From the NCBI RefSeq assembly GCF_003075075.1, contig NZ_QCYM01000001.1, positions 496,001 to 560,000 on the forward strand: a DNA stretch of 64,000 nucleotides, given 5' to 3'. A program made the position numbers and the translations under genes. The notes under the pieces are model-generated. The model saw only the letters and a list, made by a program, of their open reading frames with translations, was not told where the DNA came from and did no database searches. The DNA is from Labrenzia sp. 011. Lineage in GTDB: Bacteria > Pseudomonadota > Alphaproteobacteria > Rhizobiales > Stappiaceae. Positions 9,000-17,831 of this stretch are shown here, in pieces. Positions within the stretch are counted from its first letter, which is position 1, and every line of letters begins with the position of its first letter.

Positions 9000-9845
9000 T
9001 CAGGCCGGGCCGGTCACTACATCCGTATCGTCCCGGCTGCCCCATTCCGCCCATGAGCCGTCATAGAGCGCGAGATCGCGCACGCCCACAATGGTGAGCG
9101 CCAGGGTGAGGATGGCGGCGGTAACGCCGGAGCCGCAGGTTGTCGTGATCGGCTTTTTCAGATCGATCCCGGCTTTCACGAAAGCTGCCTCAAGGTCTTC
9201 CTTCGGGCGGAAGGTTCCATCTTCATTGAGAAGTTCCGTAAATGGCAGGTTCAGCGAACCCGGTATGTGACCGGCGCGCAACCCGGCCCGTGGCTCCGGG
9301 GCGGTGCCGGCGAAACGGGCGGACGATCTTGCATCGAGGATCTGTCTGGAACCGTTGCTGCTGACAGAGCGTATATGGTCGATGTCCGCCACCGCGCCAT
9401 GGTCGATACGGGCGGTAAAGTGGCTGGGCACGCGCAACGGTTTCGTGTCTTCCACCGGCCGGTCTTCGGCCTGCCACTTCGGCAGACCGCCATCGAGAAC
9501 ATAGACCCGCTCGACTCTCATGCTGCGAAATGTCCACCAGACGCGTGCCGAGGAATAGAGTCCGAAATCGTCATAGACCACGAGAGTCTGCCCGTCACCG
9601 ATGCCGAGTTTTCGCATGGCGGAGGAAAAAACATGCGGAGCCGGGAGCATATGCGGCAGGTCGGTATCCTTGTCGCAGATCTCGTTGACATCGAAAAACA
9701 CGGCGCCGGGGATATGCGCATTCGGATAGACCGGACGTGCATCGGGTGTCGTTACCGGCGGCATCCATGCATTGATCACGGCCAGATCGGGAGACGACAG
9801 GTGATCGGCCAGCCATTGGGTGGTTACGAGCGGGTGGTCGGTCAT
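9000..9845 (-). CDS. sseA: 3-mercaptopyruvate sulfurtransferase
   Basis: A 281-residue protein with two rhodanese domains. The active-site cysteine is C237 in CGSGVTA, the loop that separates mercaptopyruvate sulfurtransferases from thiosulfate rhodaneses (which have CRKGVT-like loops). The N-terminal domain carries the conserved AHIPGAVFFD segment. It moves sulfur from 3-mercaptopyruvate to thiols, linking cysteine breakdown to sulfur trafficking. The next minus-strand gene upstream ends 9 bases before the ATG, so the two may be co-transcribed. Confidence 0.9.
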   Translation of the reverse strand: MTDHPLVTTQWLADHLSSPDLAVINAWMPPVTTPDARPVYPNAHIPGAVFFDVNEICDKDTDLPHMLPAPHVFSSAMRKLGIGDGQTLVVYDDFGLYSSARVWWTFRSMRVERVYVLDGGLPKWQAEDRPVEDTKPLRVPSHFTARIDHGAVADIDHIRSVSSNGSRQILDARSSARFAGTAPEPRAGLRAGHIPGSLNLPFTELLNEDGTFRPKEDLEAAFVKAGIDLKKPITTTCGSGVTAAILTLALTIVGVRDLALYDGSWAEWGSRDDTDVVTGPA

Positions 9846-9854
9846 TCTGTCTCC

Positions 9855-10328
9855 TCAGGTTTCATAAAGTTCCCAGGACTTGTGCCAGTCTTCGATGGAC
9901 TTGTCCGGATAGCGCTGAAAGTGAACATGTCCGGGCCCTTCCGGTACCTCGACCCAGTCCGCCTTGAACTCAAGCATGATATGGACGGTCTCTGGCGGCG
10001 TTGGCAAGGGGGAATCGATCGCTCCGGCGTGGGGATGGATCAGGTCAGGCCAGCGTGGATCCCGGAGCCAGAGGTGGCTGCCGCAACGGGCGCAGAAGTG
10101 CCGTTCCGCCGGGCTGGTCTGTCCGTTGATAGTGGCATTGTAGACCGCCGTTGCGCCGTCTTCCACGATCACGAGGCTGTCAGCGGCTGCCATGAGGTTG
10201 ATGGCATATCCCGCGCTGCCCGCAGTCTTCCTGCAGACGGTACAGTAGCAGCGCATGTAGGGGTAGGGAGTCCGGCTCTCCATCTCGAATTTCACGGCGC
10301 CACACCGGCAACTTCCTGAAAGTTTCAT
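9855..10328 (-). CDS. GFA (Mss4-like) family zinc protein
   Basis: A 157-residue protein of the glutathione-dependent formaldehyde-activating (GFA) family, a Mss4-like fold. The metal and thiol ligands are clear: C7 and C9 in GSCRCGAV, C27, C29 and C32 in RCYCTVC, and C79 and C82 in CARCGSHLW. The family was named for S-hydroxymethyl-glutathione formation, but most members have no tested function. The gene may form a two-gene unit with sseA, which would fit a thiol or aldehyde link. GGGG lies just before the ATG; a distinct ribosome site is weak. Confidence 0.85.
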   Translation of the reverse strand: MKLSGSCRCGAVKFEMESRTPYPYMRCYCTVCRKTAGSAGYAINLMAAADSLVIVEDGATAVYNATINGQTSPAERHFCARCGSHLWLRDPRWPDLIHPHAGAIDSPLPTPPETVHIMLEFKADWVEVPEGPGHVHFQRYPDKSIEDWHKSWELYET

Positions 10329-10431
10329 GTCCCCCCGCCACTTCCTTTTGTATCCGGCCGAGCCCTGACCGCTCCTCGGACATGTCCGATTCTGCGCGTT
10401 TCCCGCATGGCATGCGCCCCGGGGAAAGGCT

Positions 10432-11148
10432 TTAATCCGTCAGACGAATACGGACACGCCTGTTCTGCTTGCCCTTCTTTTCGATCTTGCCCAGCGCAAG
10501 TGCACCGATTTCGGACGTTCTGGAAACATGGGTTCCGCCACAGGGCTGCAGGTCCACGTCACCCCCGATACGCACCAGCCGGACCCGTCCGGACCCGCGC
10601 GGCGGCTTGACGGCCATGGTCTTGACGAGCCCCGGATTGGCGTCGAGTTCTTCGTCCGTGATCCATTCCGTGGTGACCTCATGATCGCCGCCGGCAAGAC
10701 CGTTGATCTTTTCGAGAAGTTTCTCCTTGTCGATGGTTTCTTCCCCCATGTCGAAGTCGAGCCGCCCTTCCGGATCGCCGATCTGGCCACCGGTGACCGG
10801 AAAGGGCAATGCTACCGAAAGAAGATGCAGGGCGGTGTGCATGCGCATCATCCGGTAACGACGCGCCCAGTCGATATGGGCGGTCAGCTTCATGCCCGGT
10901 GCAGGCAGAGCCTGCCCCTCCGACGGCACATGGACAACAGTCCGCTTGTCTTCGTCATAAACTGCCGTGGCGATCGTGATCCGGTTGCCGTCTTCCAGTT
11001 CCAGATAGCCGCTGTCGCCGGGCTGGCCACCGCCGGTGGCATAGAAGACTGTTCTGTCCAGCAGAACCCCGCCACGCTCGTTCACGCCCACCACTTCCGC
11101 TTCACAGGTCCGCAGATAGGCATCGTCGCGAAACAGCGGTGTCGTCAT
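10432..11148 (-). CDS. Alanyl-tRNA editing protein AlaX (AlaXp-II type)
   Basis: A 238-residue free-standing editing domain related to the C-terminal half of alanyl-tRNA synthetase. The zinc site is H104 and H108 in HTALH plus C203 and H207 in CGGTH. Residues 25-50 hold the GGQPGDSG block of the editing fold. It hydrolyses Ser-tRNA(Ala) (and possibly Gly-tRNA(Ala)) in trans, protecting against misacylation. The frame is open to 11241, but the ATG at 11148 has a perfect AAGGAG eight bases upstream, so I use it. About 100 bases separate it from GFA and from the cardiolipin synthase gene. Confidence 0.9.
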   Translation of the reverse strand: MTTPLFRDDAYLRTCEAEVVGVNERGGVLLDRTVFYATGGGQPGDSGYLELEDGNRITIATAVYDEDKRTVVHVPSEGQALPAPGMKLTAHIDWARRYRMMRMHTALHLLSVALPFPVTGGQIGDPEGRLDFDMGEETIDKEKLLEKINGLAGGDHEVTTEWITDEELDANPGLVKTMAVKPPRGSGRVRLVRIGGDVDLQPCGGTHVSRTSEIGALALGKIEKKGKQNRRVRIRLTD

Positions 11149-11255
11149 GAGAAACTCCTTTGGATCATTCATACGGAAAAAGATCAGATCGAAGCGGTTC
11201 TGGCAATCGTCCCATGACGCGCCGGGAGTACTGCCCGGCAACGCAAGTTCTGGGT

Positions 11256-12770
11256 CTAGAGAATTGGGGAAAGAAGCCGTGCGCCCTGGGCCAGCACGCG
11301 AAAGACATAACTGCGGGACTGGAAGGCGTCCGGCCAGGTGAGCCTGGCACTCTTGAAATCGGTCTCCAGCATGGCCTCCACATTGCGGATCATGCGTTCA
11401 TGAGTGAACCACAGGGTCAGTTCAAAGTTGATCTGGAAGGAGCGGTTGTCGAAGTTCACCGTACCGACCGATACGAGGTCGTCATCCAGAAGCGTGACCT
11501 TCTGGTGCAGAAAGCCGTCCGTATAGCGGTAGACCTTCACGCCCCGCTGGACCAGCGTGTCTTCGTAGGCGTGACTGGCGAGCCAGACCGTCCAGTGATC
11601 GCGTTTTTCGGGCAGCAGAATACGCACGTCGACACCGCGCATCGCGGCTGCGCAAAGGGCTGTCTGTACATCCAGGGACGGGACGAGGTAGGGGGTCGTG
11701 ATCCAGAAGCGTTTTTTCGCTCGGGCAGCCGCCTCGACAAAGGCGATCGCACATTCCTCCAGCTTGTCGGCAGGTCCGGTGGGCATCACCAGCACGGATT
11801 CATCGCCGGGCATCGGCAGGTCGGTCACCGGTGGCAGTTCGATCCGTTCGCCGCTTGCCCACAGCCAGTCCTCGACAAAGGACAGCGCACAACCGACAGC
11901 GGCCGGCCCTTCCACCTTCACATGGGTGTCGCGCCACCGGCCGAACCACTTGTTGCGGCCGACATACTGATCGGCAACATTGTGGCCGCCAACGAAAGCC
12001 GTGCGGTAATCCGTGATCACCAATTTGCGGTGATTGCGGTAATTGAGCCGCATCGGTCCCAGCAGGCGAAGGAATTTGTGGTTTTCATTGAAGCCGCAGA
12101 CGTCGATGCCTGCGGCGCGCAAACGATTGAGATAGGCACGGGACAGCGAGTGGCTGCCGACGTCGTCATAAAGGAAATAGACGCGCACGCCCTTTCGGGC
12201 ACTTGCGATCAGCGCGTCGGCCATTTCCCGGCCAAGCGCATCCTCATGCACGGCAAAGAACTGGAAGAAAACCACCTTCCGCGCCGCTGCGATGGCCTCC
12301 TTGATGGCGGAGAACGTTGCGTCTCCGTCGATCAGCAGCTCGGCCTTGTTGCCGGCCAGGAAGGGGACACCCGCCACGCGAGACAGGACCGGCCAGTCGC
12401 GGGTTTCCTCATGGTCCGTGAGGCCGAGCTCGTCCGCCCGACGCGCTCGTTCCGCGCGGCCCAGAGTGGCCTGGATCCTTGAGTAATCCGAAAACGAGCG
12501 CCAGCCGAAGATGAAATACAGCGGCACGGTGATATAGGGCAGGAAGAACAGGGACAAGAGCCAGGCGACCGATCCCTGCGAGGTGCGCGAATTCATCACC
12601 TCACGGACCGCGCAGATACAGGCGGTGACATACATGATCGCGACGAAGGCCGCGACCAGGCCGAGGTTTTGCGCCATGACGTCGAGGAGGTCGACGTCCT
12701 GCACCGTGTCTCTGACAACGGTTTCTACAGCCGTTCCACCCTGTATGAGGACGTGATCAGCAGGATCCAT
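11256..12770 (-). CDS. cls: Cardiolipin synthase
   Basis: A 504-residue phospholipase-D superfamily enzyme that joins two phosphatidylglycerol molecules at the inner membrane. Two hydrophobic segments near the N terminus (about 33-53 and 65-88, the second within SVAWLLSLFFLPYITVPLYF) anchor it. Two HKD catalytic motifs are present: NHRKLVITD followed by FVGGHN, and FLHQKVTLLDD followed by GTVNFDNRS. GGAG lies 6-9 bases before the ATG at 12770; an internal ATG at codon 32 would lose the N-terminal 31 residues, which look non-conserved. The cysteine synthase gene ends 21 bases upstream on the same strand. Confidence 0.92.
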   Translation of the reverse strand: MDPADHVLIQGGTAVETVVRDTVQDVDLLDVMAQNLGLVAAFVAIMYVTACICAVREVMNSRTSQGSVAWLLSLFFLPYITVPLYFIFGWRSFSDYSRIQATLGRAERARRADELGLTDHEETRDWPVLSRVAGVPFLAGNKAELLIDGDATFSAIKEAIAAARKVVFFQFFAVHEDALGREMADALIASARKGVRVYFLYDDVGSHSLSRAYLNRLRAAGIDVCGFNENHKFLRLLGPMRLNYRNHRKLVITDYRTAFVGGHNVADQYVGRNKWFGRWRDTHVKVEGPAAVGCALSFVEDWLWASGERIELPPVTDLPMPGDESVLVMPTGPADKLEECAIAFVEAAARAKKRFWITTPYLVPSLDVQTALCAAAMRGVDVRILLPEKRDHWTVWLASHAYEDTLVQRGVKVYRYTDGFLHQKVTLLDDDLVSVGTVNFDNRSFQINFELTLWFTHERMIRNVEAMLETDFKSARLTWPDAFQSRSYVFRVLAQGARLLSPIL

Positions 12771-12791
12771 GTGGGCTCCGTTCGGTTTTCA

Positions 12792-13826
12792 TCACACCAG
12801 AGGCGGCTGGATGGAAGCAGACCGCTCCAGCCACGCCGGAACCGGCAGGTTTTTGGACCGCAGGAACTCCGGATTGTAAAGCTTGGACTGGGAGCGGGTG
12901 CCGTGGTCGCACAGGATCGTGACGATGGTCTTCCCGGGCCCGATGTCCCGGGCAAGCCGGCGCGCGCCGGCAAGATTGATCGCGGAGGAACCGCCCAGCA
13001 GAAGCCCTTCATGCTCTGCAAGATCGAAGACGAGCGGCAAGGCCTCCTCGTCTGAAATCGTATAGGCATAATCGGCCTTCACATCGCGGACGATCGGCGT
13101 GCTGCGCCCAAGGCCTATGCCCTCGGCGATGGAGCCGCCTTCGGAAGCCACGGCTTCGCCGGTGGTGAAGAGCGACTGCATGGCCGCGCCGCGGGGATCG
13201 GCGCAGCCGATCACCACACCGGGTCTGTTTTCCTGAAGAAACCTGGAAACACCGGCGATGGTTCCGCCGGAGCCGACGGCGCAGATGAAGCCATCCACCT
13301 TGCCGTCCGTCTGTGCCAGAATCTCCGGTCCGGTCGTCAGATAGTGGGCTTTGCTGTTGTCGAGATTGTTCCACTGGTCGGCGAAGATGACGCCGTTGGG
13401 TTCGGTTTTCGCCAGCTCTTCCGCAAGGCGCCGGGCAACATGCTGATAGTTGTTCGGGTCCTTGAACGGTTTTGCCGGAACCTCGACAAGCTCCGCGCCA
13501 CAAAGGCGCAGCATGTCCTTCTTCTCCTGGGTCTGGGTCTCCGGAATGACGATGACCGTCCTGTAGCCGCGGGCGCTGGCCACAAGGGCCAGTCCGATAC
13601 CGGTATTGCCGGCGGTCCCCTCGACGATCACGCCTCCCGGCCGGAGATCACCGCGCGCCTCGGCCGCCAGGATCATCTGACGGGCAGGGCGATCCTTGAC
13701 CGACTGGCCCGGGTTCATGAATTCCGCCTTGCCCAGGATTTCGCATCCTGTTTCTTCGGAGAGGGCCTTGAGGCGAATTAGGGGCGTGTTGCCGATGGCA
13801 TCGACAACGGAAGCAGACACAGACAT
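12792..13826 (-). CDS. cysK: Cysteine synthase A (O-acetylserine sulfhydrylase)
   Basis: A 344-residue PLP fold-type II enzyme making cysteine from O-acetylserine and sulfide. The N terminus VVDAIGNTPLIRL is diagnostic; the PLP lysine is K44 in PGQSVKDRPA, and EGTAGNTGIGLA is the substrate-binding loop. The phosphate-binding GSGGTIAG is also present. It is somewhat longer than enterobacterial CysK (about 323), with the extra length at the C terminus. It lies just before cls on the same strand and is separated from the divergent ChrR-like gene by about 300 bases. Confidence 0.9.
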   Translation of the reverse strand: MSVSASVVDAIGNTPLIRLKALSEETGCEILGKAEFMNPGQSVKDRPARQMILAAEARGDLRPGGVIVEGTAGNTGIGLALVASARGYRTVIVIPETQTQEKKDMLRLCGAELVEVPAKPFKDPNNYQHVARRLAEELAKTEPNGVIFADQWNNLDNSKAHYLTTGPEILAQTDGKVDGFICAVGSGGTIAGVSRFLQENRPGVVIGCADPRGAAMQSLFTTGEAVASEGGSIAEGIGLGRSTPIVRDVKADYAYTISDEEALPLVFDLAEHEGLLLGGSSAINLAGARRLARDIGPGKTIVTILCDHGTRSQSKLYNPEFLRSKNLPVPAWLERSASIQPPLV

Positions 13827-14067
13827 TTTTACAATCCCGGATGATCTGGCCGAAACCGGTGCGGCCTGATGGAATCTGATGAGACCGGACGCTAATTGTC
13901 CCGACCAAGTGGATCAAGGGCGCAATGTAAGGCGTCAGGTCCGGAATGCCAGCATTCTGACCGGCCTCAGGTCTGTTTTCCCGTCAACCGACCCGGTTTT
14001 CGCATGCTGTTGGCGGTTTTAAGCCCCCCGGCGAAAATTCAAAAATCAACAATTTTGGTGTATGGGT

Positions 14068-14097
14068 TGATCCGCAATTCGCTGCCTGACGTATTAG
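14068..14097 (+). promoter_or_regulatory. Putative ECF (RpoE/ECF11-type) promoter of the ChrR-like gene
   Basis: TGATCC (14068-14073), an 18-base spacer, then TATTAG (14092-14097). This fits the TGATCC-N18-TA pattern I know for sigma-E of Rhodobacter sphaeroides, the singlet-oxygen sigma factor. Start of transcription would be near 14104, about 25 bases before the ATG. A stronger copy of the same pattern drives the opposite arm of the module (19201-19230). Confidence 0.6.
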
Positions 14098-14127
14098 TCT
14101 TGTAGCAATCTGGGTGTCCGGAGCCGA

Positions 14128-14796
14128 ATGAGAGCGATAATGGAAACGAATGTGACTGGGATGGATGAATTGCTGGCCGGATACGCGGCCGGTTCATTGT
14201 CCTATCCGGCACAGGCGCTCGTTGGAGCGCATCTGGAACTCAGTGGCCGGAACAGGGGGTATGTATCTTCTCTCGAAACGCTGGCCGGCCTGGATCTGGA
14301 GGCGGCCGAACCGGTTGCGCTGAGCGATCGTGATACGGCTCTCGGCGCGATTTTCAGCACCGAAGACCCCTTCGTCGGCAACCTGGGATCGGGCTCGCGG
14401 GAATCCCTTTCGCCGGTCCCTGCTTTGCCGCGCTCTCTGCAGGCCATCATCGGAACGTCCCTGGACGATGTCGCCTGGAAGAGACTCCTGCCGGGTGTGC
14501 GCGAATGCAGGTTCGGCGAAATTGACGGCTGCAATACGAGTCTGCTTTGGGTGCGTGGCGGACGGGCATTGCCTTCACACACCCATCATGGTGCCGAACT
14601 GACGCTGGTCCTGCAGGGGGGATTCAGCGACGACGACGGTCATTTTGTCACCGGCGACATCGCCTTTGCCGACGGCGATGTGGATCACAAGCCGATCGCC
14701 GACAAGGGCGAGGACTGCATCTGTTTCGCGGTCACGGCAGGACGTCTGGAATTGACTGGCCCGATCGGACGCTGGTTCGATCCGTTTATCAGTTAG
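14128..14796 (+). CDS. Orphan ChrR-like cupin anti-sigma protein with degenerate zinc site
   Basis: A 222-residue protein with the ChrR architecture: an N-terminal helical anti-sigma domain (residues about 10-85) and a C-terminal cupin-like domain (about 100-222). The cupin zinc ligands align exactly with those of R. sphaeroides ChrR: H151, H153, E157 and H187 in PSHTHHGAE and DGDVDHKP. The N-terminal zinc site does not: H35 is present in GAHLELSGRN, but the two cysteines of the HxxxCxxC motif are S39 and N42, and the first histidine is a threonine. No sigma factor gene is adjacent. It could still bind a sigma factor without zinc, or act as a separate oxidant or lipid sensor. GGAG precedes the ATG; an ATG at 14140 is possible. 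Confidence 0.8.
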   Translation: MRAIMETNVTGMDELLAGYAAGSLSYPAQALVGAHLELSGRNRGYVSSLETLAGLDLEAAEPVALSDRDTALGAIFSTEDPFVGNLGSGSRESLSPVPALPRSLQAIIGTSLDDVAWKRLLPGVRECRFGEIDGCNTSLLWVRGGRALPSHTHHGAELTLVLQGGFSDDDGHFVTGDIAFADGDVDHKPIADKGEDCICFAVTAGRLELTGPIGRWFDPFIS

Positions 14797-14885
14797 AGCC
14801 TTCTGCGCGATCCGCTCAGGCTGCCCCATCGCGTGCCTTGAAAGCGATCCGGTTTCCCGGTGTCCGCGTATGAGGCAAAAGCGAG

Positions 14886-15704
14886 GTGACTGACGTGTTC
14901 TCAAGATTTTATGTCGCGTGTCCCGAGGACGGATGCGCCTGGGTGACGGGCGCCAGTTCCGGCATCGGTCGGGCGCTGGCGCTCGATCTGGCCCGCGATG
15001 GCTGGCGGGTCGCCGCGACGGCGCGTTCCGTGGACGCGCTTCAGGAAATCAGCAGCTTGTCCGAAGGGCTTGCGGGAGACATTCACGCCTTTCCCGGAGA
15101 TGTCACGGACACGGGTGCAATGGGGGAGCTTTGCGGTGCGATCATCCGGCAGTTGGGTGCTCCGGCGCTCGTAGTCGCCAACGCCGGGATCTATCTGCCT
15201 CAGGACGGATTGAACGGCAAGGCCGCTGAGTACCGCAGCAGTTTTGACGTCAATCTGATGGGGACGGTCAACACGATTCTTCCCGCGATCGACACGATGA
15301 AGGCAAAGGGAAGGGGGCAGATTGCCGTGGTTTCATCGGTGGCCGGATACAGCGGTCTGCCCACGTCCGCTGCTTATGGGGCCACCAAGGCCGGTCTCGC
15401 CAATCTTGCCGAATCACTCAAGTTCGACCTGGACGGTGCGGGCATCCGCATTCAGCTTGTCAGTCCGGGGTTTGTCGATACGCCGGCTACCAGCTCCAAT
15501 CCGTTCCCCATGCCGCATCTGGTTTCCGTGGAAGAGGCTGTAAAGCAGATCCGCAAGGGACTTGCCCATCCCCGGAAATTCGAAATCGCCTTTCCCGCGA
15601 CATTTGTCCGCCAGCTGAAAGCGCTGCGTTGTCTCCCGTACGGATTGTATTTCCCGCTCATTGCCAGAGCCACGGGCTGGAGCGGCAAGCGGCCGGCTGA
15701 CTGA
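14886..15704 (+). CDS. Short-chain dehydrogenase/reductase
   Basis: A 272-residue classical SDR. The nucleotide-binding motif is TGASSGIGRA (about residues 20-29), NAG is in VANAGIY, and the catalytic serine and YxxxK are in VVSSVAGYSG and YGATKAG. The substrate is unknown. SDRs of this type accompany CFA-synthase/DUF1365/FAD modules in other bacteria, so a step in modified fatty acid metabolism is likely. The start is a GTG at 14886; a second in-frame GTG at 14895 has the better spaced GAGGTGA upstream and may be the true start. It lies 89 bases after the ChrR-like gene on the same strand and should share its promoter. Confidence 0.88.
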   Translation: MTDVFSRFYVACPEDGCAWVTGASSGIGRALALDLARDGWRVAATARSVDALQEISSLSEGLAGDIHAFPGDVTDTGAMGELCGAIIRQLGAPALVVANAGIYLPQDGLNGKAAEYRSSFDVNLMGTVNTILPAIDTMKAKGRGQIAVVSSVAGYSGLPTSAAYGATKAGLANLAESLKFDLDGAGIRIQLVSPGFVDTPATSSNPFPMPHLVSVEEAVKQIRKGLAHPRKFEIAFPATFVRQLKALRCLPYGLYFPLIARATGWSGKRPAD

Positions 15705-15736
15705 GGGGGGAGAGGCGCTCGGCAGTCAATCGCGCC

Positions 15737-16966
15737 TCAGAGCGGTTTTTCGTAGACCATCTGGCGAACGTCGATGTTGCCCGCCCGGAAACCGGCCTCG
15801 CAATAGTGGAGATAGAACTCCCAGAGCCGCTTGAACTTGTCGTCAAAGCCAAGCGGCCGGATCCGCGGCCAGGCCTCTCGGAAGCTCTGCCGCCATTCGG
15901 CAAGCGTGCGGGCATAGTCCTGGCCGAATATGGTCTGCTCCGTCAGATTCAGGCCAAGCGACTTACTGATGTCTGCAAGCCTTCCGGGCGGTGGCAACAT
16001 GCCGCCGGGAAAGATGTAGCGCTGAATGAAATCGGTCCCCCGACGGTAGTCGTCGAACATTCTGTCCTGAATGGTAATGATCTGGAGACCGGCCTTGCCG
16101 CCGGGTTTCAGGCATCGGGACAACTGGCCGAAATAGGTCGGCCAGTATTTTTCACCCACTGCCTCGAACATCTCGATAGACGCGATCCGGTCGAAGGTGC
16201 CCTTTTCGTCGCGGTAGTCCTGAAAGACGACCTCAACCTTGTCGTTGAGGCCGGCCTTGAAGATCCGTTCTCTGGCATAGTCGAACTGTTCCCTGGAGAT
16301 GGTCAGGGCACGCACTTGCGCGCCGACCGTCTTGGCGACATGTTCTGCAAAGCCACCCCAGCCGCAACCGATTTCCAGAACCGTGTGCCCGGGTTCGATG
16401 CCGGTATGGCGGACCAGGGAAGCGTATTTTTCCGCCTGGGCCTGCTGCAGATTGTTGGTCTCGTTGCTGTAGATCGCCGAGGAATAGGTCATCGACGGGT
16501 CGAGCCACTCCTTGTAGAAGGCGTTGCCGAGATCGTAATGGGCGGAAATGTTTCGCCTTGAGCCGCGTTTCGTATTGCTGTTCAGCCAGTGGCGCACGGA
16601 CAGAAGGATGCGTGTGAGCGGACGGCCCTGCAGCGCCTCCAGCATCGTCTCCTGATTGATGCAGAAGACTTCCAGAAAGGTGGTCACATCCGGTGAGGAC
16701 CAGTACCCGGACATGAAGGCCTCGCCGACACCGACATCTCCCGACTGAACCACCATGCGGAAAAAGCGCCAGTCATGGATTTTCGCGACACCGTGCGGGC
16801 CTTCTTCGGTTCCCTTTATGAGGAATGTCCTGCCGTCCGGAAAGGTGATTTCCAGCGAACCGTACCGTATCTTGAGCGCAAGACCGGCGGCCATACGGAC
16901 GAGGCGCGATGTTCCCCTCAAGGTGTCTCTGAAATTGTCTGGGGTCAGGACAATCAGTTGATTCAT
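15737..16966 (-). CDS. cfa: Cyclopropane-fatty-acyl-phospholipid synthase family methyltransferase
   Basis: A 409-residue SAM-dependent enzyme that modifies unsaturated acyl chains within membrane phospholipids. The SAM motif is VLEIGCGWGGF, preceded by the family block ISAHYDLGNAFYKEWLD; FIQRYIFPGG and the C-terminal HYCEAGF are further landmarks. It may make cyclopropane rings or, as UfaM-type homologues do, add a methyl group towards furan fatty acids; sequence reading cannot decide. The frame extends to 17107, but the ATG at 16966 has AGAGG eight bases before it and gives the usual length. It is third in the FAD-DUF1365-CFA unit, 19 bases after DUF1365, and converges with the SDR gene 32 bases away. 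Confidence 0.92.
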   Translation of the reverse strand: MNQLIVLTPDNFRDTLRGTSRLVRMAAGLALKIRYGSLEITFPDGRTFLIKGTEEGPHGVAKIHDWRFFRMVVQSGDVGVGEAFMSGYWSSPDVTTFLEVFCINQETMLEALQGRPLTRILLSVRHWLNSNTKRGSRRNISAHYDLGNAFYKEWLDPSMTYSSAIYSNETNNLQQAQAEKYASLVRHTGIEPGHTVLEIGCGWGGFAEHVAKTVGAQVRALTISREQFDYARERIFKAGLNDKVEVVFQDYRDEKGTFDRIASIEMFEAVGEKYWPTYFGQLSRCLKPGGKAGLQIITIQDRMFDDYRRGTDFIQRYIFPGGMLPPPGRLADISKSLGLNLTEQTIFGQDYARTLAEWRQSFREAWPRIRPLGFDDKFKRLWEFYLHYCEAGFRAGNIDVRQMVYEKPL

Positions 16967-16985
16967 GACAGAACCTCTTGAAATA

Positions 16986-17831
16986 TCAGCTCTTTGATGC
17001 CAGCGACGTGTGGCGGGTATCTTTGTGGTCCCCCTGATCCGGTGCGGGGGCGGAATGAAATGGTATATGTTTGCGCCAGAGTTTAACGGCTTCCCAGTGA
17101 ATGGCAAACATCACCTTGAAGGTCAGGAAGGGAATGCGCAAGCATTCACGCAGGATGTACCTGCTAGTGAAAGGAAGCTTTACTCCCGAAAACGTCGCGG
17201 ACAGTAACGGGCCCTCAGGGTCCTTTTCAAGAATGCGCACCCGGACCGCGTCGCCGGGGGGAAGCATGCGGAAGTGGTACTTCTGATCCATGTCGATAAA
17301 GGGCGAGACATGGAATGCCTTCCGCTGCTCCTGGCGCACGCCGGCATCGCTCAACTGGCCCGGTTCGAGCGGCAGCGCGTAGGTGTGCATGCCACCGAAC
17401 GTGTTGCGTACCTCATAGACGAGCGCGCTCAATTGCCCGTCGGCACCATAGGCGTAATAGACGCTGAGCGGGTTGAAACCGTAGCCAAGTACCCGCGGAT
17501 AGGCGAGAAGAAGGATGCGGTCGGGCTTCGCAAGCCCCTGTCTACCCAGCAGGTCTTCGATATGAGTCCTGAGACCGGAGCCGTCCCTCGGCCCGTGGTC
17601 CTTCTCGTGAAATGAGAGAAGATTGAAGCGGTTGACCGAAAAAAGCCGGCTTGATCTCCGCGCTTCGTCTAGACGGTCCAGATCGAGGAGGAGCGAAAAG
17701 ACCGAATAGGTGAAGCGGTGTTCCTTCGGCTTCATGCGGGCATGCATGATCTCGCCGGAGTAGAGCGCTGCGGCGCAGGCGGGCAGGGGGCCGTTATCAC
17801 TCAGCCGGTTTGACCGGAATGCCTTCTTCAT
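16986..17831 (-). CDS. DUF1365 family protein
   Basis: A 281-residue protein recognisable as DUF1365 from ALYSGEIMHARMKP, HRFTYSVFSLLLDLD, and the FNPLSVYYAYGADG block. The function is not established; in many bacteria it sits between a COG2907 FAD enzyme and a CFA synthase, as here, so a role in making or altering modified fatty acids is the common guess. It starts with an ATGA overlap with the FAD gene stop (17828-17831), so translation is coupled. Cysteines are not conserved in any obvious metal site. Confidence 0.88.
   Translation of the reverse strand: MKKAFRSNRLSDNGPLPACAAALYSGEIMHARMKPKEHRFTYSVFSLLLDLDRLDEARRSSRLFSVNRFNLLSFHEKDHGPRDGSGLRTHIEDLLGRQGLAKPDRILLLAYPRVLGYGFNPLSVYYAYGADGQLSALVYEVRNTFGGMHTYALPLEPGQLSDAGVRQEQRKAFHVSPFIDMDQKYHFRMLPPGDAVRVRILEKDPEGPLLSATFSGVKLPFTSRYILRECLRIPFLTFKVMFAIHWEAVKLWRKHIPFHSAPAPDQGDHKDTRHTSLASKS

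Noticed and set aside
8976..9015. Hairpin between the convergent chemotaxis receptor and sseA genes
   Set aside because: Paired arms GACCGGC/GCCGGTC and CCTGA/TCAGG exist, but there is no U-run on either side, so I did not list it as a terminator.
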